Assembly (NCBI GenBank): GCA_012064415.1
Contig: SSNU01000223.1
Span: forward strand, 186,001-250,000
DNA length: 64,000 bases
DNA from: Gyrodactylus bullatarudis
Lineage: Eukaryota; Platyhelminthes; Monogenea; Gyrodactylidea; Gyrodactylidae
Direction: 5' to 3'
The notes below the pieces were generated by a model. That model did not search any database. It saw nothing but the letters and a program-made list of their open reading frames with translations, and had not been told where the DNA came from. Both the position numbers and the translations under genes were made by a program. Shown piece after piece: positions 10,621 through 25,600 of this stretch (its first letter is position 1; each line of letters begins with the position of its first letter).

Positions 10621-13600
10621 TTAGAAAAGATGAACTTTTCTCTTGAGGTCATTTTGCTTCCATTCAGGTAGATGACCAAATTGTTCCCGGGTTAATTTGA
10701 ATAGTCTTTCAAATTCTCTCTCATCAAGGTAATGCTAAAACAGAGAAAAAAAGAATAATTTAATGAGGAAATCGTTCAATTCTTACAGTACTTTATCTAA
10801 AATTTCATAAATGATATAAATAACGGAGCAATACAAGAGAGCAAGGAGAGAGAATTCAGATAATGAGTCATGGGCAATATACATTCGTTTGCTCAACTAA
10901 TCATGAGTAATTTTTGTCAATAAATTTCTGATGGATTATGTAAACATAAAAAAATCAATCAAATGTCCTTAAAAAAGCTTTTCTATCGTCTTAAATTGAA
11001 ATAATTTTCAAAATTTAATGAAGTTTTTTCCCCATCTAGAGAAACATCTACTCAGCCAAAGGTGATCCAAACATATCGAAACACTTTTAGTCGTATAACG
11101 AGTCCATCATACAAAAATACTATTTATATACTTTAATGGTCTAATCCACATCAGTTTTGTCCAATCAGATTAGAGAATAGTATATCATAACTTATGATTC
11201 ATAAGAGTTTTGGTCTTTATGATAAATTATCGATAATAAAGTATTGATAATTATAATTATCGGAAGAATAGAGTAATAGATCTAGATTTTCATCAGATTT
11301 AATTTTAAAGAAAAGTTGCAGTAAGCTACCAATTTCACGAGCTTCATGAATTACCTTCTTTTTGAAGTTTTTTTGGAGAATTTTAACCTCTTCAAAATTG
11401 ATTTCACGCCCACTATTTTTGAGAAACATGCGATTTATTATCATTTCTTAAAATACAGTTTTGCACCAGTTTTGGTGTGTGAGAATGTACACACCCTGAT
11501 TTTTCAGCTAAAAATAAGAGTTCGTATTTGAAATCTACTAAGAAGTAGGACAAATATATTTAAATTTTAATATTTTGGGCAAATTTTGTCACTTTTCTAG
11601 TTTTTGGTCTCAACTTGTAGAGAATTTTCTCCTGATTCGATCAGTACCACTAAACCCTATCAAATTTGTCCATTAAGTATGAAAACTATTGAAAATAAAA
11701 TTCGAAATTTTGATGAAAAATTAATGCGTCACCCTCTCCCCTAATTTACAAATTGAGCTAAAATTTCTTACTAATTATGCATTACATTTCAGTCACAAAT
11801 TGTCTATTTAAAGTCAAATTGTTTCATAATTACACCTTGTTAAATTAAAAATCAATAGAGAATTCTATCTAAAGTCTTTTCAGTGACTTTGGAAACATTA
11901 TTCAATAAATTGAGCTCATTTTTAGTCAAAATTTAAACACCCATAACTTTTTTATTATAAATGATAGAAATGTATTTTTTTTTGGGCAATCCTTCATTTT
12001 ATACCATGAGAGCCTATCATGCACGCCTGAATAGACTCCGGAAATTTCAGATTTCAGAATTAATCCAAAATGGATTGAGCCTCAGGAAAATCTCTCAAAT
12101 TCTAAATGTTAGCGTCGGACAAGTGAAACTAATCTCATCCAAAGAACTTGACCTAAGTCTCTTAAAAAGATGCCAAATAAGAATTGTATAACTAGGCTTG
12201 AAATTCTCTTTCATTTGCAAAAAAATTACATTTCTATCATTTATAATAAAAAAGTTATGGGTGTTTAAATTTTGACTCAAAATGAGCTCAATTTATTGAA
12301 TAATGTTTCCAAAGTCACTGAAAAGACTTTAACAAGGTGTAATTATGAAACAATTTGACTTTAAATAGACAATTTGTGACTGAAATGTAATGCATAATTA
12401 GTAAGAAACTTTAGCACAATTTGTAAATTAGGGGAAAGGGTGACGCATTAATTTTTCATCAAAATTTCGAATTTTATTTTCAATAGTTTTCATACTTAAT
12501 GGACAAATTTGATAGGGTTTAGTGGTACTGATCGAATCAGGAGAAAATTCTCTACAAGTTGAGACCAAAAACTAGAAAAGTGACAAAATTTGCCCAAAAT
12601 ATTAAAATTTAAATATATTTGTCCTACTTCTTAGTAGATTTCAAATACGAACTCTTATTTTTAGCTGAAAAATCAGGGTGTGTACATTCTCACACACCAA
12701 AACTGGTGCAAAACTGTGTTTTGTGTTCTTGTTTTAAAGAGATCATAAAAGTATATAAATAGTATTATGTCATTGATGAACTCGTTATACTACAGAAGAA
12801 GGCGTGTGAAGACAATCACCGTCGAAAAATTTGGATCACCAATCTCTGAGAATGTTTATGTTTTTTTATCAAGTATTTCAGAATCGAACCGGTCCAATAC
12901 TAAGACATTCTTGGCTAAAGTACACTGAAGATTTTCGATAAAACCATATTTTAAACTTTGAGTTGAAAACTATTTTTGATTTGAAGAAGTGAGAGGAACC
13001 AAACGTTATTTTCCAGGATCACCATTTTACTAGATAATCAAAAATGGTAGGAAAATTCTAGGAAACACTCTGTTATCGTGAAAGATCTACGATTTCCTGA
13101 CTATTACTACTGCATGAAAGTTATCAAATTAGGATGATACGTGATCTGTTCCAATTGAATTTTCTATTAAGTTCAACAATGATACTTTACCTGAATGAAA
13201 AGATCACAAAATTTTTAAAAACTTAAATCTCCAAATTAATTCCTTCTATTGGACTTGTACAATAGTTTAGTAGATAGTATTCAACCTGTTGTAAATTCTA
13301 CTTCTACGAGTATGATTACTCGATTAAAGTAATTCTACATTTGTATCTATTACCTCAAGAAATAGTTTTAAACCGAAATTAATCTTTTTCAAAAAAATCA
13401 ACTTTCTTTGTACTATAGTGGAGCATGTGTCAAATGAAGGATAGAGTTGAGATTTATTGATTTGAAATGAGCCAGTGGGACTTTGTGGTTAAATCATTCA
13501 AACTTTCTACTTAAAATGGCATACATTTTCTCTTGCATTGATAGGTGGCGAAATATGATTAAAGTAAAACCAGTTCATTCCTGATAGACCCTTACAGGTT

Positions 13601-16600
13601 TCAAATCAAAAAATGAGAGTAATTTTGTAAATGCTTTTGAGGTTAAATACATCATTTGAATAATACTACTGTATATTTCTTGTTAGCTTTTCACATCCTC
13701 TTATTCATCATGTAAAACAAAGAAATTTTCAGTTTTTTATACAAATCTTTAAAGGGTTCTTTGAATACAGAAAATGAAGGAATTTGAATCCCTAACCCTA
13801 GTGTATAAGTGCAAAGAAAACATGGTACAATCATCCAGAGTGTTAGTTTTTTTTCTCAAATGCCATTCCTCAATCTTTGTCCGTTAGTTTTATTATATAG
13901 TTTTAGATTGAATTTTAATTTTATTCAAGAGAACATTTTCTATAAAGGGAATAGTAGTTGTGTATATATTGAAGGATAAAATTCATCATCTGACTGACTG
14001 ACTCACCTCCAAATGTGTTCTATCAATGCCTTTGGGAAGATTCTTGTTCAATAAGTTCAACTTTTCATAGGGTAATATCTATAAGAAATTAAAAAGTATA
14101 TCACATTTTATTAAGAGCAATATGTTTAAAATATTGATAATTGTATTATTACAACTGTATAGTGTGGTTTAACCCTACAGAAAGAAAAGAGGCAGGCTTT
14201 TTATAGCATAGAGTAGAAATGTAATGATAATAAATTATAGGAAAAACCCCTCCCCTCTACTTTGATACTTTTTAGAGTCTTTGAATCAGAGTGTTGTTAG
14301 GATAAGTAGAGAGTTCCTATTTCTACTTTACTGTATTGTATCATCATAATTGAATTATTTATCAATTGTGCAAACATAGAAACATTTGGAAAACAAGATA
14401 ACAGAGAAATTCCATCAAAAAATAAATATAAATTCATCTCAAGGGTGTAGAGGTGAATGAGTTAGGGGTAGCACACCCAAAAAAATAGATTAACTATTAA
14501 AGACTATAAACAATTTATCAGTATTTTTAATTAGATTAACATTATCTTCTCAAATTGATCCATAGAAGGTGTTGATGTTTTTCATCTTCTTCTACGTGTC
14601 ACAAAGTGGAGTTGCAGAAGATTCGTTTGATAAAATTTTACATTTCAACCCAACACACAATACTACTACTCTCTTAGTAGAGTGGGGGGTTGTGGGCATT
14701 ATTGATTTTAAGCATATATCTTTATAACCATAGAAACCATAAGATTGTTGTTCATTTTATTCAAGGATTCAAGTGAGCAAGTAACAACGCCAAAAAGTTC
14801 ATCAGATACAATCATTGTAAATTGTCCATGTCAAAGTTTGTTTGCAGAAATAGTTTTGAATTGTGAGACCGCTAAACTTGACAGATTGTAATTTTTCAAA
14901 ATTTTTCTATCATCTCAACAATAATAATAATAATTTTTATTGTAATACTTCATGTAAACTAGGGTATTACAACAATTTAATTTATTCTCCCATGCCTCAA
15001 TCTAAAATTATTGTTTTAAGAGAGAAAAATTCATTTTTGAAAATTAAATGATCAGATTTTAAAAAATGTACAGAAAATGTTCTCTATTTTTACTAGGATA
15101 TTTTTATTAGAATTGTAAAAATTATACTTATATCTTAATTCTGTCATTTTAGTAAAAATTGTAATTTTCAATCAAGATTTTGTATATCAGAACAAACTCG
15201 AAATTATTCATCAACAGGTATAAACCTAATTTGTGTGTTCAGAAAAACTATAACCTTCAATTACCCTGGCCTGTGTGAGCTTTTTCACCTTTCTCTTCAC
15301 TGTTGCTATTTATTGAAGAGTTTTGGTGTTTTTTTCAGCTCACATTATATTCTTATGCCTTTCAACTTTTACTAAACTTCTTTCAAAATTTGTAAAATAT
15401 TATTTTCAATGAATTTTAAACTTTTATCATTATTTATGTGTCACTACTGATGAACCATAAAGAAATGTACATTAAGTGAATAAAAAAATTCGAAATCGTA
15501 AAGTTTCATAGATTATTTACAAAATGAGATTAGGTCTGGGAAAATTTGAAAAATATGACTTTGCTAAATTAAAACCTAGTGAAGAATGAATGCAGAAGCC
15601 CTAGACATAAGGGAAGTCTATTTTAACAAGATATATAGGGTGATATTTAAACCCCATTCCTCATAGAACTATGAATTCTAAGGATTATTTTTCATCGCCA
15701 TTATCTCATGTTTGTTCAAAAATCTCTAATTGTCAATCAATTTTCTTAGAATTTTAAGCCGATTAAATTATATTCACGGACCCATTTAGATTAGACAAAC
15801 GCAAACTTGGTTTCTCCGCATCCACAGGCACAATTTATTGATTGTTTTGTTAGTTAGACAGTGGAAAAAGTTGCAACTAAAGAAATGTCTTTAGTCTGAA
15901 GGGAATCTATAAAATAAGGTAAAAACTATTTTTCAGTTATTATTTTTTCTTTATCAAACAGATAAAAATAACAGAATAAAGTACCAGATAGGGTAGAAAA
16001 ACTTTTTTATTTTTCCTGCAAATCATTTATGGAAATTGACTTTTTATCCTAAGATTTGATAGCAATTAAAGTTGGAAAACAGTAAGTAGAATTTCAAAAT
16101 CAGAAAATCCTTTCTATGGCATTAGTATAATACCATCCAAGTTGCTTTATAGATGGGCTTAATAATGAGTCAGAATTGTTAATTTTTCAAAATAGTAATA
16201 GTAGAGATGTATCTTTAGTTTATTTATTATCAGTAAATGGAATCAACCTTTTGAGTAATCTTCATTGAACTGATCTAAAACAACCTGATGAAAATTGCAA
16301 AAATTATGATGCTGAGATTTTGAATCGAAGTAAGAAGGCCATGTTTGATTTATTTCATGACAATTTGACAAGGATGCAAATAATAAATGCCAAAGGATCA
16401 AAAAATAGTCTTTTAAGGGAGATTAAATGATATCTTCTTTTTGTCTTTGACTGTATTTACCTTATATATGGGCTTTTTCTGGTTCAATGGTTTTATAATG
16501 CAAAATATCTAGAGAATATAATCAACTCTATGCTCAAGGTTAAATTAGGAGAGTTTGAGCTTTAATATATGCTTATTTGATAGAACCTAAAGATTTGATC

Positions 16601-19600
16601 ATTCATTAAGTAGGAGACAATTTGTTTTTTCTTTATTATTAAAATAATAAATAATATTAGAAATTTCATATTTTACCTATCGATAAACTTAGTCATTATT
16701 CAGGATCGTGTGATATTGAAAATAAGCGTAAGACTCATTAGAGCATAGCACAATATTATATGATATACATTAGCTAAGTGTTTGATCCTCGGACAAGACA
16801 TAAGGCTTACTGACGGACCCTTATGAGGGTGAAACTATAGAATACGTTCTCGTTTAATCTTTGGATGTTAAATTTTAAGTTTGTCTTTAATTGTCTTTAA
16901 CTTGAACCTCAAATCACATTCTTCATTCATACAATAAAACAATTTTAATACAGCATACAGTTATATGGTTATTCTTAAATCTATTAATACATTGTATTAC
17001 TAAAGTCTGTTGCATTAAATTAACTTGAACAAGTTCAATAGAATAATCTGTAGAGTTTTGGGGGGCTTAATCTTGATTTTTAGATTTATTTATAAACTTT
17101 TACTAATATTAAAGGTACCTTTGCAAGTAGGGTTTTAAAATTTTTAAAGGCTCTTGTTTACATTTCTTGATTCGCTTCGACCTTAAGGAAAAAAATGATT
17201 TCACTTTATAAAAATAAATAAGAAAATAAAATTTTATAGCTTAAATTAACTCTGGTGACAAACAAAAAGAGAAATATTTTATTTTTTCTCAGACACAAAT
17301 AAATAAGAAATTTATCCAAATACATTAAAGCAGAAGACGCTGAGAAGATAAATGAGTCAGTCCAAGAATAGAATAATACTGAAACAGGCAACAAGATAAT
17401 TCTGCTACATCTCTCTTTCTTTCTGTTTAACACTCTCCTGACGATTGTGATTATGGTGGCTTACAAATGACACAGACATATATCATGTTAATATCATGAT
17501 GAGAGAAGAAAATCAAGTGAACTCACCACACCAACCCCCAATCGCATATATAAATACCGATATACAACTTGATACACATTTCGGTATAGTTGAATTGAAC
17601 ATTAACAGCATCATATATCAAAATCAATTAATGATACACCAAAGGATTTTTGATTTGGAATCAAATAAAATAAGTTTTAACCAACAGTTACGTGTGGTAT
17701 GTGTGGGAATAAAAAAACTTGTAAGAAATTTGTGTCCTTAGGACTGAAAAAACAATTTTCCTTCAAACTTGAACGTATCATAGGATATATATCCATGTTT
17801 GACCTTGGGTACGCCAAAGAAACTATATATTGATAGAAATAAAAGAGAAGGATGGATAAACTTTTTCCTATACAGAGCCAAACAATCATTATTACACTTA
17901 AATTACTTTTATTATTATTATTATATGGGAGTTTATAGATTTTATTTTGTGATTTATGTTCATTTGATATTCTAGAAGAAAAAACAAATGAAAAACACAA
18001 AGATACAGCACTAAACATGAAACAGGATAATAAATGATTTATTACAGAACCTAAAGGGAGAGACTTCAAGTATTTGTCAAGTATTAAAACTAGATCCGGT
18101 AGTAGGAATGATGTCGCATGGAACCTAATCAAGGACTATAGATTTAGATGCGAAAAAAATAGCCATTCATACGATGTAATAAGATTTCGAATTAGTTTTA
18201 TAATAAAATTTATAGGAATTAGACCCCAACTTATCCGCAATTTTATCAAAGACTATTTTGATTAGAAGATGAGAACATACTATTAAACCTACTGACAGAG
18301 TGTGACCACAGGTTATTACTATGGTTAATTGGGTCAGACAAGCCTGTTGCATAGGGAAAAAACTATATTTACTGAAAAATTTTGAGGATTTTTGAAAAAT
18401 TGGAAAAATCTTAATCCAGCTAAAACAAGCTTGTTATTAAAATTACGAAAATTCGTCAAAATTTCACTCTTACTTGAGATCAAAGTTAGACAAAATTTGT
18501 AAATTCAGTATTCAAATATTACTACCTCGTTTATGTCCTGTTAATAACTTAACAATAACTGTACCATTCTATAAAATATATCGATTAGCTAAGGGGCCCT
18601 TACCAAAAAGGCTTTGATAAATTAATTTTAGATCATTCTGATTTCAAATCCAAAATAATAAAAAATTTAACAACTCGTGAGATATTCTAGAACGAAAGAA
18701 TTTTCGTCATGACTCTCTTCTCTACAACATAGAGTTTCGAACAGAAAAGATTTTTGGTTTTTTCCAAAATTCGAATCTTTGAACTCAAATAGCTGAAAAG
18801 TTTTGAAAGGTAGAAGAAAAGTTCCAGAATTTAATCAGTAAAGAGTCCTATCCTAAATCTGTTGGTGTGCTTTTCAAAGATTCGAATTTTTTTTTTTTCG
18901 AAAAAAACCAAAAATCTTTAACTTGTAACTTCTCTATTCTAAATTATATGTTGTAGAGAAGAGAGTCATATCGAAAATTCTTTATTTCTCGAATAGGTTT
19001 TATTATTTTGGATTTGAGATCAGAATGATATTCTCTATCCTTTTTGAAAATTTCATGTTGATTATTCAAAAACAGTTAAAATTTCTTGTACTGTGTAATT
19101 TATTTAACGAATAACACGAACTATATAATCGGCATTTGTTTAGGAATAATTTTAAAAGAGATCTACTTATTTTAGACAATTCGAATTCAACTGGAGAAGT
19201 TCATAGAAATAACTTTTGATAACTCTCACACTTTAAGGTCAACAAGAATTTAAGCTTAAAGTTTTAAAATTTGGAAAATCATGCAAACTCGAAATTTTAA
19301 ATGTCTCAAGTATTTCATAAAATATTCTTTCTTAACCCTTTATGTCCCAAATTATTTTTTTTTCATCACAAAAATTAGAAAATTACTTTCCGAATCTGAT
19401 TCCTTTTTGAAAGCCGACTTAGCAATTCAAAGATAATAGAGGTTAAAATTGGCATTTTTCGCCTATAAAACAAGTTATCTTTTAAACCATGAGAAATATC
19501 GAGCAGGCAAAAAAATCATTTTAAATATTTGACTACATTTTCAAAAAGTCACCCTTCTTCTATGGTAACTATGTGAAAAGCAGTTCTTTAAGAATTATAC

Positions 19601-22600
19601 ATATTTTTGTAGTTTAATAAATTTCCTTTCTGATGAGGGGTGAACAAAGTGTTTTTGGTATCTTTCAGTTAAAATTATCATCCAAAAAAGTGTTGTGTTC
19701 CACTGGGACACAACGGGTTAAATTGATAAGGATTTGAATTTAAAAAAATGTTCAGCTCTTTTGAGTTCTTTGGTGATAAATTGAGAATTTTGTCAAAATC
19801 ATAAATTCCCAAGTTCATCGAGAATGTAGCTGTAATAATAATAATAAAGCTTCAACAAAAATTGATCAAAATGCTATAGTTTTAGTCAGAAACAATAATG
19901 TTTCTGGTAAAAATGTAATAAATTTTTTATTATACAAATAATATAAAGATTATTATTTTTCCATCATCTCTTTTAGTGTACTTTATTATAATTTTGGATT
20001 GTTTATAATTCCCTGATGAGAACTGAAAGGACTTTTAAATTATCTATAGAGACTCTATTACTTTAAAGATGGAATATGTGAAAAATTTTGGTTCATTAAA
20101 CTCTAATTCTTAGAAGGATTTTCCTCATTTAACGATTTAGTCGAGAGAATCCAAAGGACTCACCTTTTGAGAAATAGGGGCAGGTTTTTTGAAAATGGCG
20201 CTCGGCGTAGAACAATAAAAAACTGATGGAATCGATGGTCCGGAAGTATACGCAGATCTAGCTAATAAATCATCCAACGACTCCATTGTTCTTTCATTAG
20301 AGGTTGTTTCTGCTTGGTCTTCTTCATAGAGGGGCGGAAAACCGGATAAAGAATTAGCTAGGCGATTCGAATTTGTTGAACTGTTAAACATGGATCCTGT
20401 AATAAGAAATGGATTAGTTATAAATTATCTTTAAATTGCACTAAAGCTTGTTATGACAAAATGGTAAATCATAATTTCTCAATGATTCCAAGATGAGTGT
20501 TTATTTCTAGATTTTTATTGAAAATCGAATGATATAATTGTAATAATAAAAGTAGCTGTCAACAACAAAGTAAACTTGGTAATATACATTGTCAAGTTCA
20601 ATTAGAAAAGTAAACAGTGAAGACTTCAAAACAGAGAATCTCTATATGTAACATTAAGAGCATGACAATAAAAAAAACAAACAAATAAACTAACCTCTTG
20701 ACTGAGGTCTAGCAGAATTGTTTCCATTGCTATTATTATTTATACCATTTGGATGACGCGAATGTCCATTGCTGTTTATCGCAGATTTGATATTTGAACT
20801 GGATAATCGTGACAAAATAGAATTAATCGATGAATTATTACTGTATCCTGCATTGTCACTGACAAGGGAGGAGAAATACTTTGGATTCTGAAAGTCATGG
20901 GCTACAAAGGATAAAAGAAGAAAAAGAGTGAGATATTCTTCTGAACAATTACAATACATAATCCATCTGTATGACATATATGATTCATCATCGAAAGAAG
21001 AGGAAAACTGTCAGTGTAAAATCAATTTTTTCATAGTTATGAGACCGAGAGGAAATGCGATTTACCACATTTTAGTTAGGAAAAAACACTGGATTTTGGG
21101 AGGAAATGCATCTTACGTCAGTGAATCAGCTCAAAACTAAGGTCTGAGAATATTTTATAATTACAGAAATTGATGAAAACAATTTTAAGAAGTTAACAAG
21201 TGTTTCTTCTTACAAACTATACTGATAGTTGGGATCAACCTTAAAATATTGATTCGAATTTTGCTATAGAAGTTCATTGTAGAAATTCATTATTTTCAAG
21301 TTAAATTTCGTCATTTTGGGCTATTTTTTTAGTGATAATCAGAAAATTCAGATGATTCAAAAGCCAGCAATAATGAAAAATTACTATGGCATGAATCTAT
21401 ATAGAATAGCTATCAAATGAATATATTTTTACAAACTAATGGGCTCATTTCAGTGTTACTTTAGAAGATTTGTGTCATTCAAGGGCTTATAATACATGCT
21501 GACATCGTATTAATTTTTTTATCATTAGATCGGCTCGGACCTGAAAAGGTCAAGAACAGTATTCTAATATTCTAGTGATTTTGATTACCATCAAACTCAA
21601 ATCCTTTACTTAATCTTTTCGGTGCTGATGAACTTTTATGTTGATTTTTCAATTTTTTCAAACGAATTAAAGTCTAAGTTGAAGCCAAAATAAAATCTGG
21701 CATAATATTTTTGGCAAAATAGGGTTAAAAACGATTTTATTGAGAATTTACAATACCTTCTCTTAGAAAGACCCTCATAAAATTTAGAATTGCATATTAA
21801 TTTTTCATGGCTATTTTTGTTTCGTGATTTTACTCCCAGATAATTTTTCGAGATTCTTTTGTTCAAATATTTTTCAGGATTATTTTCAAAGGGCAAAATT
21901 GTATCAGATCTAATAAAGTTTGTATTCAAATATTGTTTATCATGAATAATTAATGATAATACCCTTTATTTTCAAAAAGAGGAAAGATAACAAGAGACTT
22001 TTCAGTAGTAACAAGAAGAAGAGATGGCTATCAATGACTGTGGGGGGTCGTATGCATGTAATCCTGTCAAGAGTAAATCATGTATAAAATCAGGAAAAAT
22101 CTTTGGTTTTGTTCTTTTATTTTTTTTATAAATCAATACTGTATCATAGATCAGGAATGACACCTTTCTCACAAATTCTAAACTCTTTTGTATTTCGACG
22201 CAATATCCTTTAATGAGAGAAATATATTGAAAATTTTATTGTGAAAATTTATTTTTCAAGAAAAATTTTCTTTCTAGTGACGGTGAAAGTTAATGATTCA
22301 TAGCGTCATTTAAATCTCTTTTGTGCGAGAGTTTTATTCTCATAATAATTTCATTTTGATCTGGTTAACCTTTAGTAACAGCTTGATTCTTTGTATTACT
22401 ATAAAGTTTTATTAGTCAATTCTATTCCTATACCAGACTCAGTCAAGTATAAAGATTCGTTATTACAATATCAAAAGAGTATCATTTGAATATTCGCATT
22501 TCCCACTTGACTCTTATAAGCATTATATTCATTATCCAAGTGTAAGAAAGTGTAAGAAATGAAAAATATCTCTTCAAGTATGCAACAGTAGTCGTCGAAA

Positions 22601-25600
22601 TTAACAAGACAAGTCAACAGTAAAACTATAGATGAAGGAATTCACACCTGCCCCTTTTTTCTCATTTCTTCTTTTTAAATTGATCAGAATAATTTTAGTA
22701 GAAGAGATTTTTCTAGATGGAGATTTAAAATATATTTACGATTTTGCAACAAGTCTATATTATACAGTCTATATAGATAGAAACATTATTTTTCTTCGAA
22801 ATACAGTTACAGCGCCTGTGTCTCATTATTAAAGAATGTTCTGTCTAAAGAAGGAAGCGAAAAAATTTATCAACGCTAGAATTAATTTTTTTATGTCGTA
22901 ATTATCATTCATTATATTAAAAACAAATTTTGATGATAAACATTCAAGTATGAAACTTAAACTTGAAGGAACAAATAAGTCTTGAACTTGAATGAGACAG
23001 TGAATATTAGTAAAAGTAGATTTAATTTGAATGTAACCGATCTTTCTCTATAGTCTTTTCCAGTTAAATCTATTTTTATTTATTCAAAATTTCAGATATC
23101 ATTAAGGATCAAAAAATTGAATGAGGCATTGTTGGGAGTATTTTCTTCTACAGAAGAGTCTGACAAAATTCTTACAAAAAATTCTGACAAAAACCAAATA
23201 TATGATATATATTATAAATATATTCACTCAATGCCAAATCATCGTGTAATAATATTAAAGTACACGAATTAGGAAAAGTTTGTCAATTAAAATTAAGAAA
23301 AAATACAGTTCTTGTACATTTTATTATCTCAAAGGGATTCTGGAAAGTAAAGCTATTAGATATATTCAAAATTCTTAACAAATATCTGAATGTTATTCTC
23401 CAAAAAAAGAAAGAATACCGAAAAGAATGCAATCTGGCCAAAATTATTATTTTGAAAATGTCGCAATTTTCCACCTTAACAACCTTTAAGCTCAAAGTTT
23501 TTATCAATTTCGAAGATTTGATTAAACCAAAGACTTATATTTCAAACTCTTTAAACTGTAAATAAAAGTAAACTTTTCTGGAGAAACAGTACACCAGTAT
23601 TAACATTATTGTATGCGTCATTATCCTTAATACCCAAGATCTGAAGGAGGTGCTTAAAAGATTTCAATACCGACATTATGTTTTATATAGAAAATAACCT
23701 TATCAATTATTGTTCTACAATTTGACAGGCTATCAATGATAACTTGCAAGTTATGATGATTATCATTTAAGAAATAAGTAGCAGACCAAGAATAATATTT
23801 TTAGAATAAAATGCCAAATTCGACTTTTTTTCGCTTTGAATTATAATTTAGCAGATTTTCTTAGAGATTTTCTTTCGTAAAGTATCACTAGAATTATGAT
23901 TATAACTATCATTTAATAAGTACAATGTCTAATTGAGAGAAATAAAATTTCTTATATCATAGAAATTTACAATTTGTAATTTCCAAGATAATACAGTGCA
24001 ACAAGTATTAGGGGAGTATGTAAAGTATGAAAAATTACAGAATCGAAAACTGTGCTGTTATCTGTGGTAGTTTATCATGAAATTGTCATACAAGAATATC
24101 ATCGTTACTCAAAATATATTCTTCAATGAGTAATAATAATATTCATGGTGTATGAAATTGAATAGTGACACAAAAAGTACAATTTTTGACGAGTAAAAAC
24201 TACTTTCGGTTGTATTCACTCTCAAATCTATTGTTTCCTACTCTATATAATAATATAATATAGAAAAGTAGATAACACTAATGTGTTTTATCATTGCTCA
24301 ATATGTAACATATTTTTTATTTAGATAAATACATTTGACCTTAATGAACAATACAGCAAAAAATATTTAGTAGTATTCTTTCACTTTCATCACCATAATT
24401 ACAACATATCTTCAGTATTTTTCCAAAACACATTGCATTAGTTAAAGGTACAAAATGTATTTCTTCCTAATACTATTTTATTTAATTTATCTGAACACTT
24501 TTAAAAAGTGAAAGAAAGACTCGAAGGAAATAAATATGGAATATGCTTTGGGTCAATTGCAAAAATGACTCTCAAGAAAATATAAATACAAAAATCACCT
24601 TAAAAATCTTTGTATCTGGAAAATTATTTAAATTTAATTAAAACTTTTTGCTGAAACTTATGTAGGTTGCATAGTGAATTTAGAATTAATTCTTTTATCT
24701 CTGAATCTTTTCTCAATGATCTCCAGATGTTTTCGTAGAAACTGTCGATACTTAGTTTAAACTCGGATTCTATCTTAATCTGCATACAAGGAGAAGATTA
24801 ATTTTTCACGTCAACTACATGAATTATAATTCTGATATCAGAGAGACCATTATTCAAGATGTTCAAAAAAGAAAAATTCTTGTTAACCAATGCGTTCAAG
24901 ATTTAACTATTGGATAATATTTTCAAAACCAGATCTATCATCTTCAAGATGTATTAAAATTAGTAGATTGAGTTGTAATATTTAGTTAAAAGGATGAAAA
25001 GCTGCATGAATCATCGATTAGTAATAGGTAAAAAATGAATCTGAATGATTGAGATAATATCGGTAAAGAATTGTTGAATTCACTTAGATAATGATACTAA
25101 ACTAACAAAATGTGTAAACTGATCTATAAAAAAGGTTTGAATTACTATTTGGATTACTACTATTTTGTACTAAGAATAGAACTTAAATAGAAAAATACTT
25201 GGGACCTTTTTTACTCCAATCTGAGTCAGTAGAAAATGTGTAATTAGCTTACTCAGCTAAGCTCTATCTGAGACTATAAGATAAGATTTTTCTTTCTTTT
25301 TACTTTTTATCCTTTAGATTTATTCTCATTGTTCTCATCAAGAAGAAGGATTAAGGTAAAATCTACAATCATTGTGCTGTATGCTATAATCTAAACTTGA
25401 TCAATGAATTTCATACAATGGATATCTTACTGCAACTATCAATCGTAAAACAGAAAAGATAGTACACGAATCCTTTTCTATATCAACTTATTGATTCATC
25501 CTTTTTATTCCTTAACTAGTTGATATGAAACTTGGAAATGTCGAGAATCGTCAAGAATAAAGAACTTTTGAAATCTTGATTAAAAGATTCGAAAAGAGTA

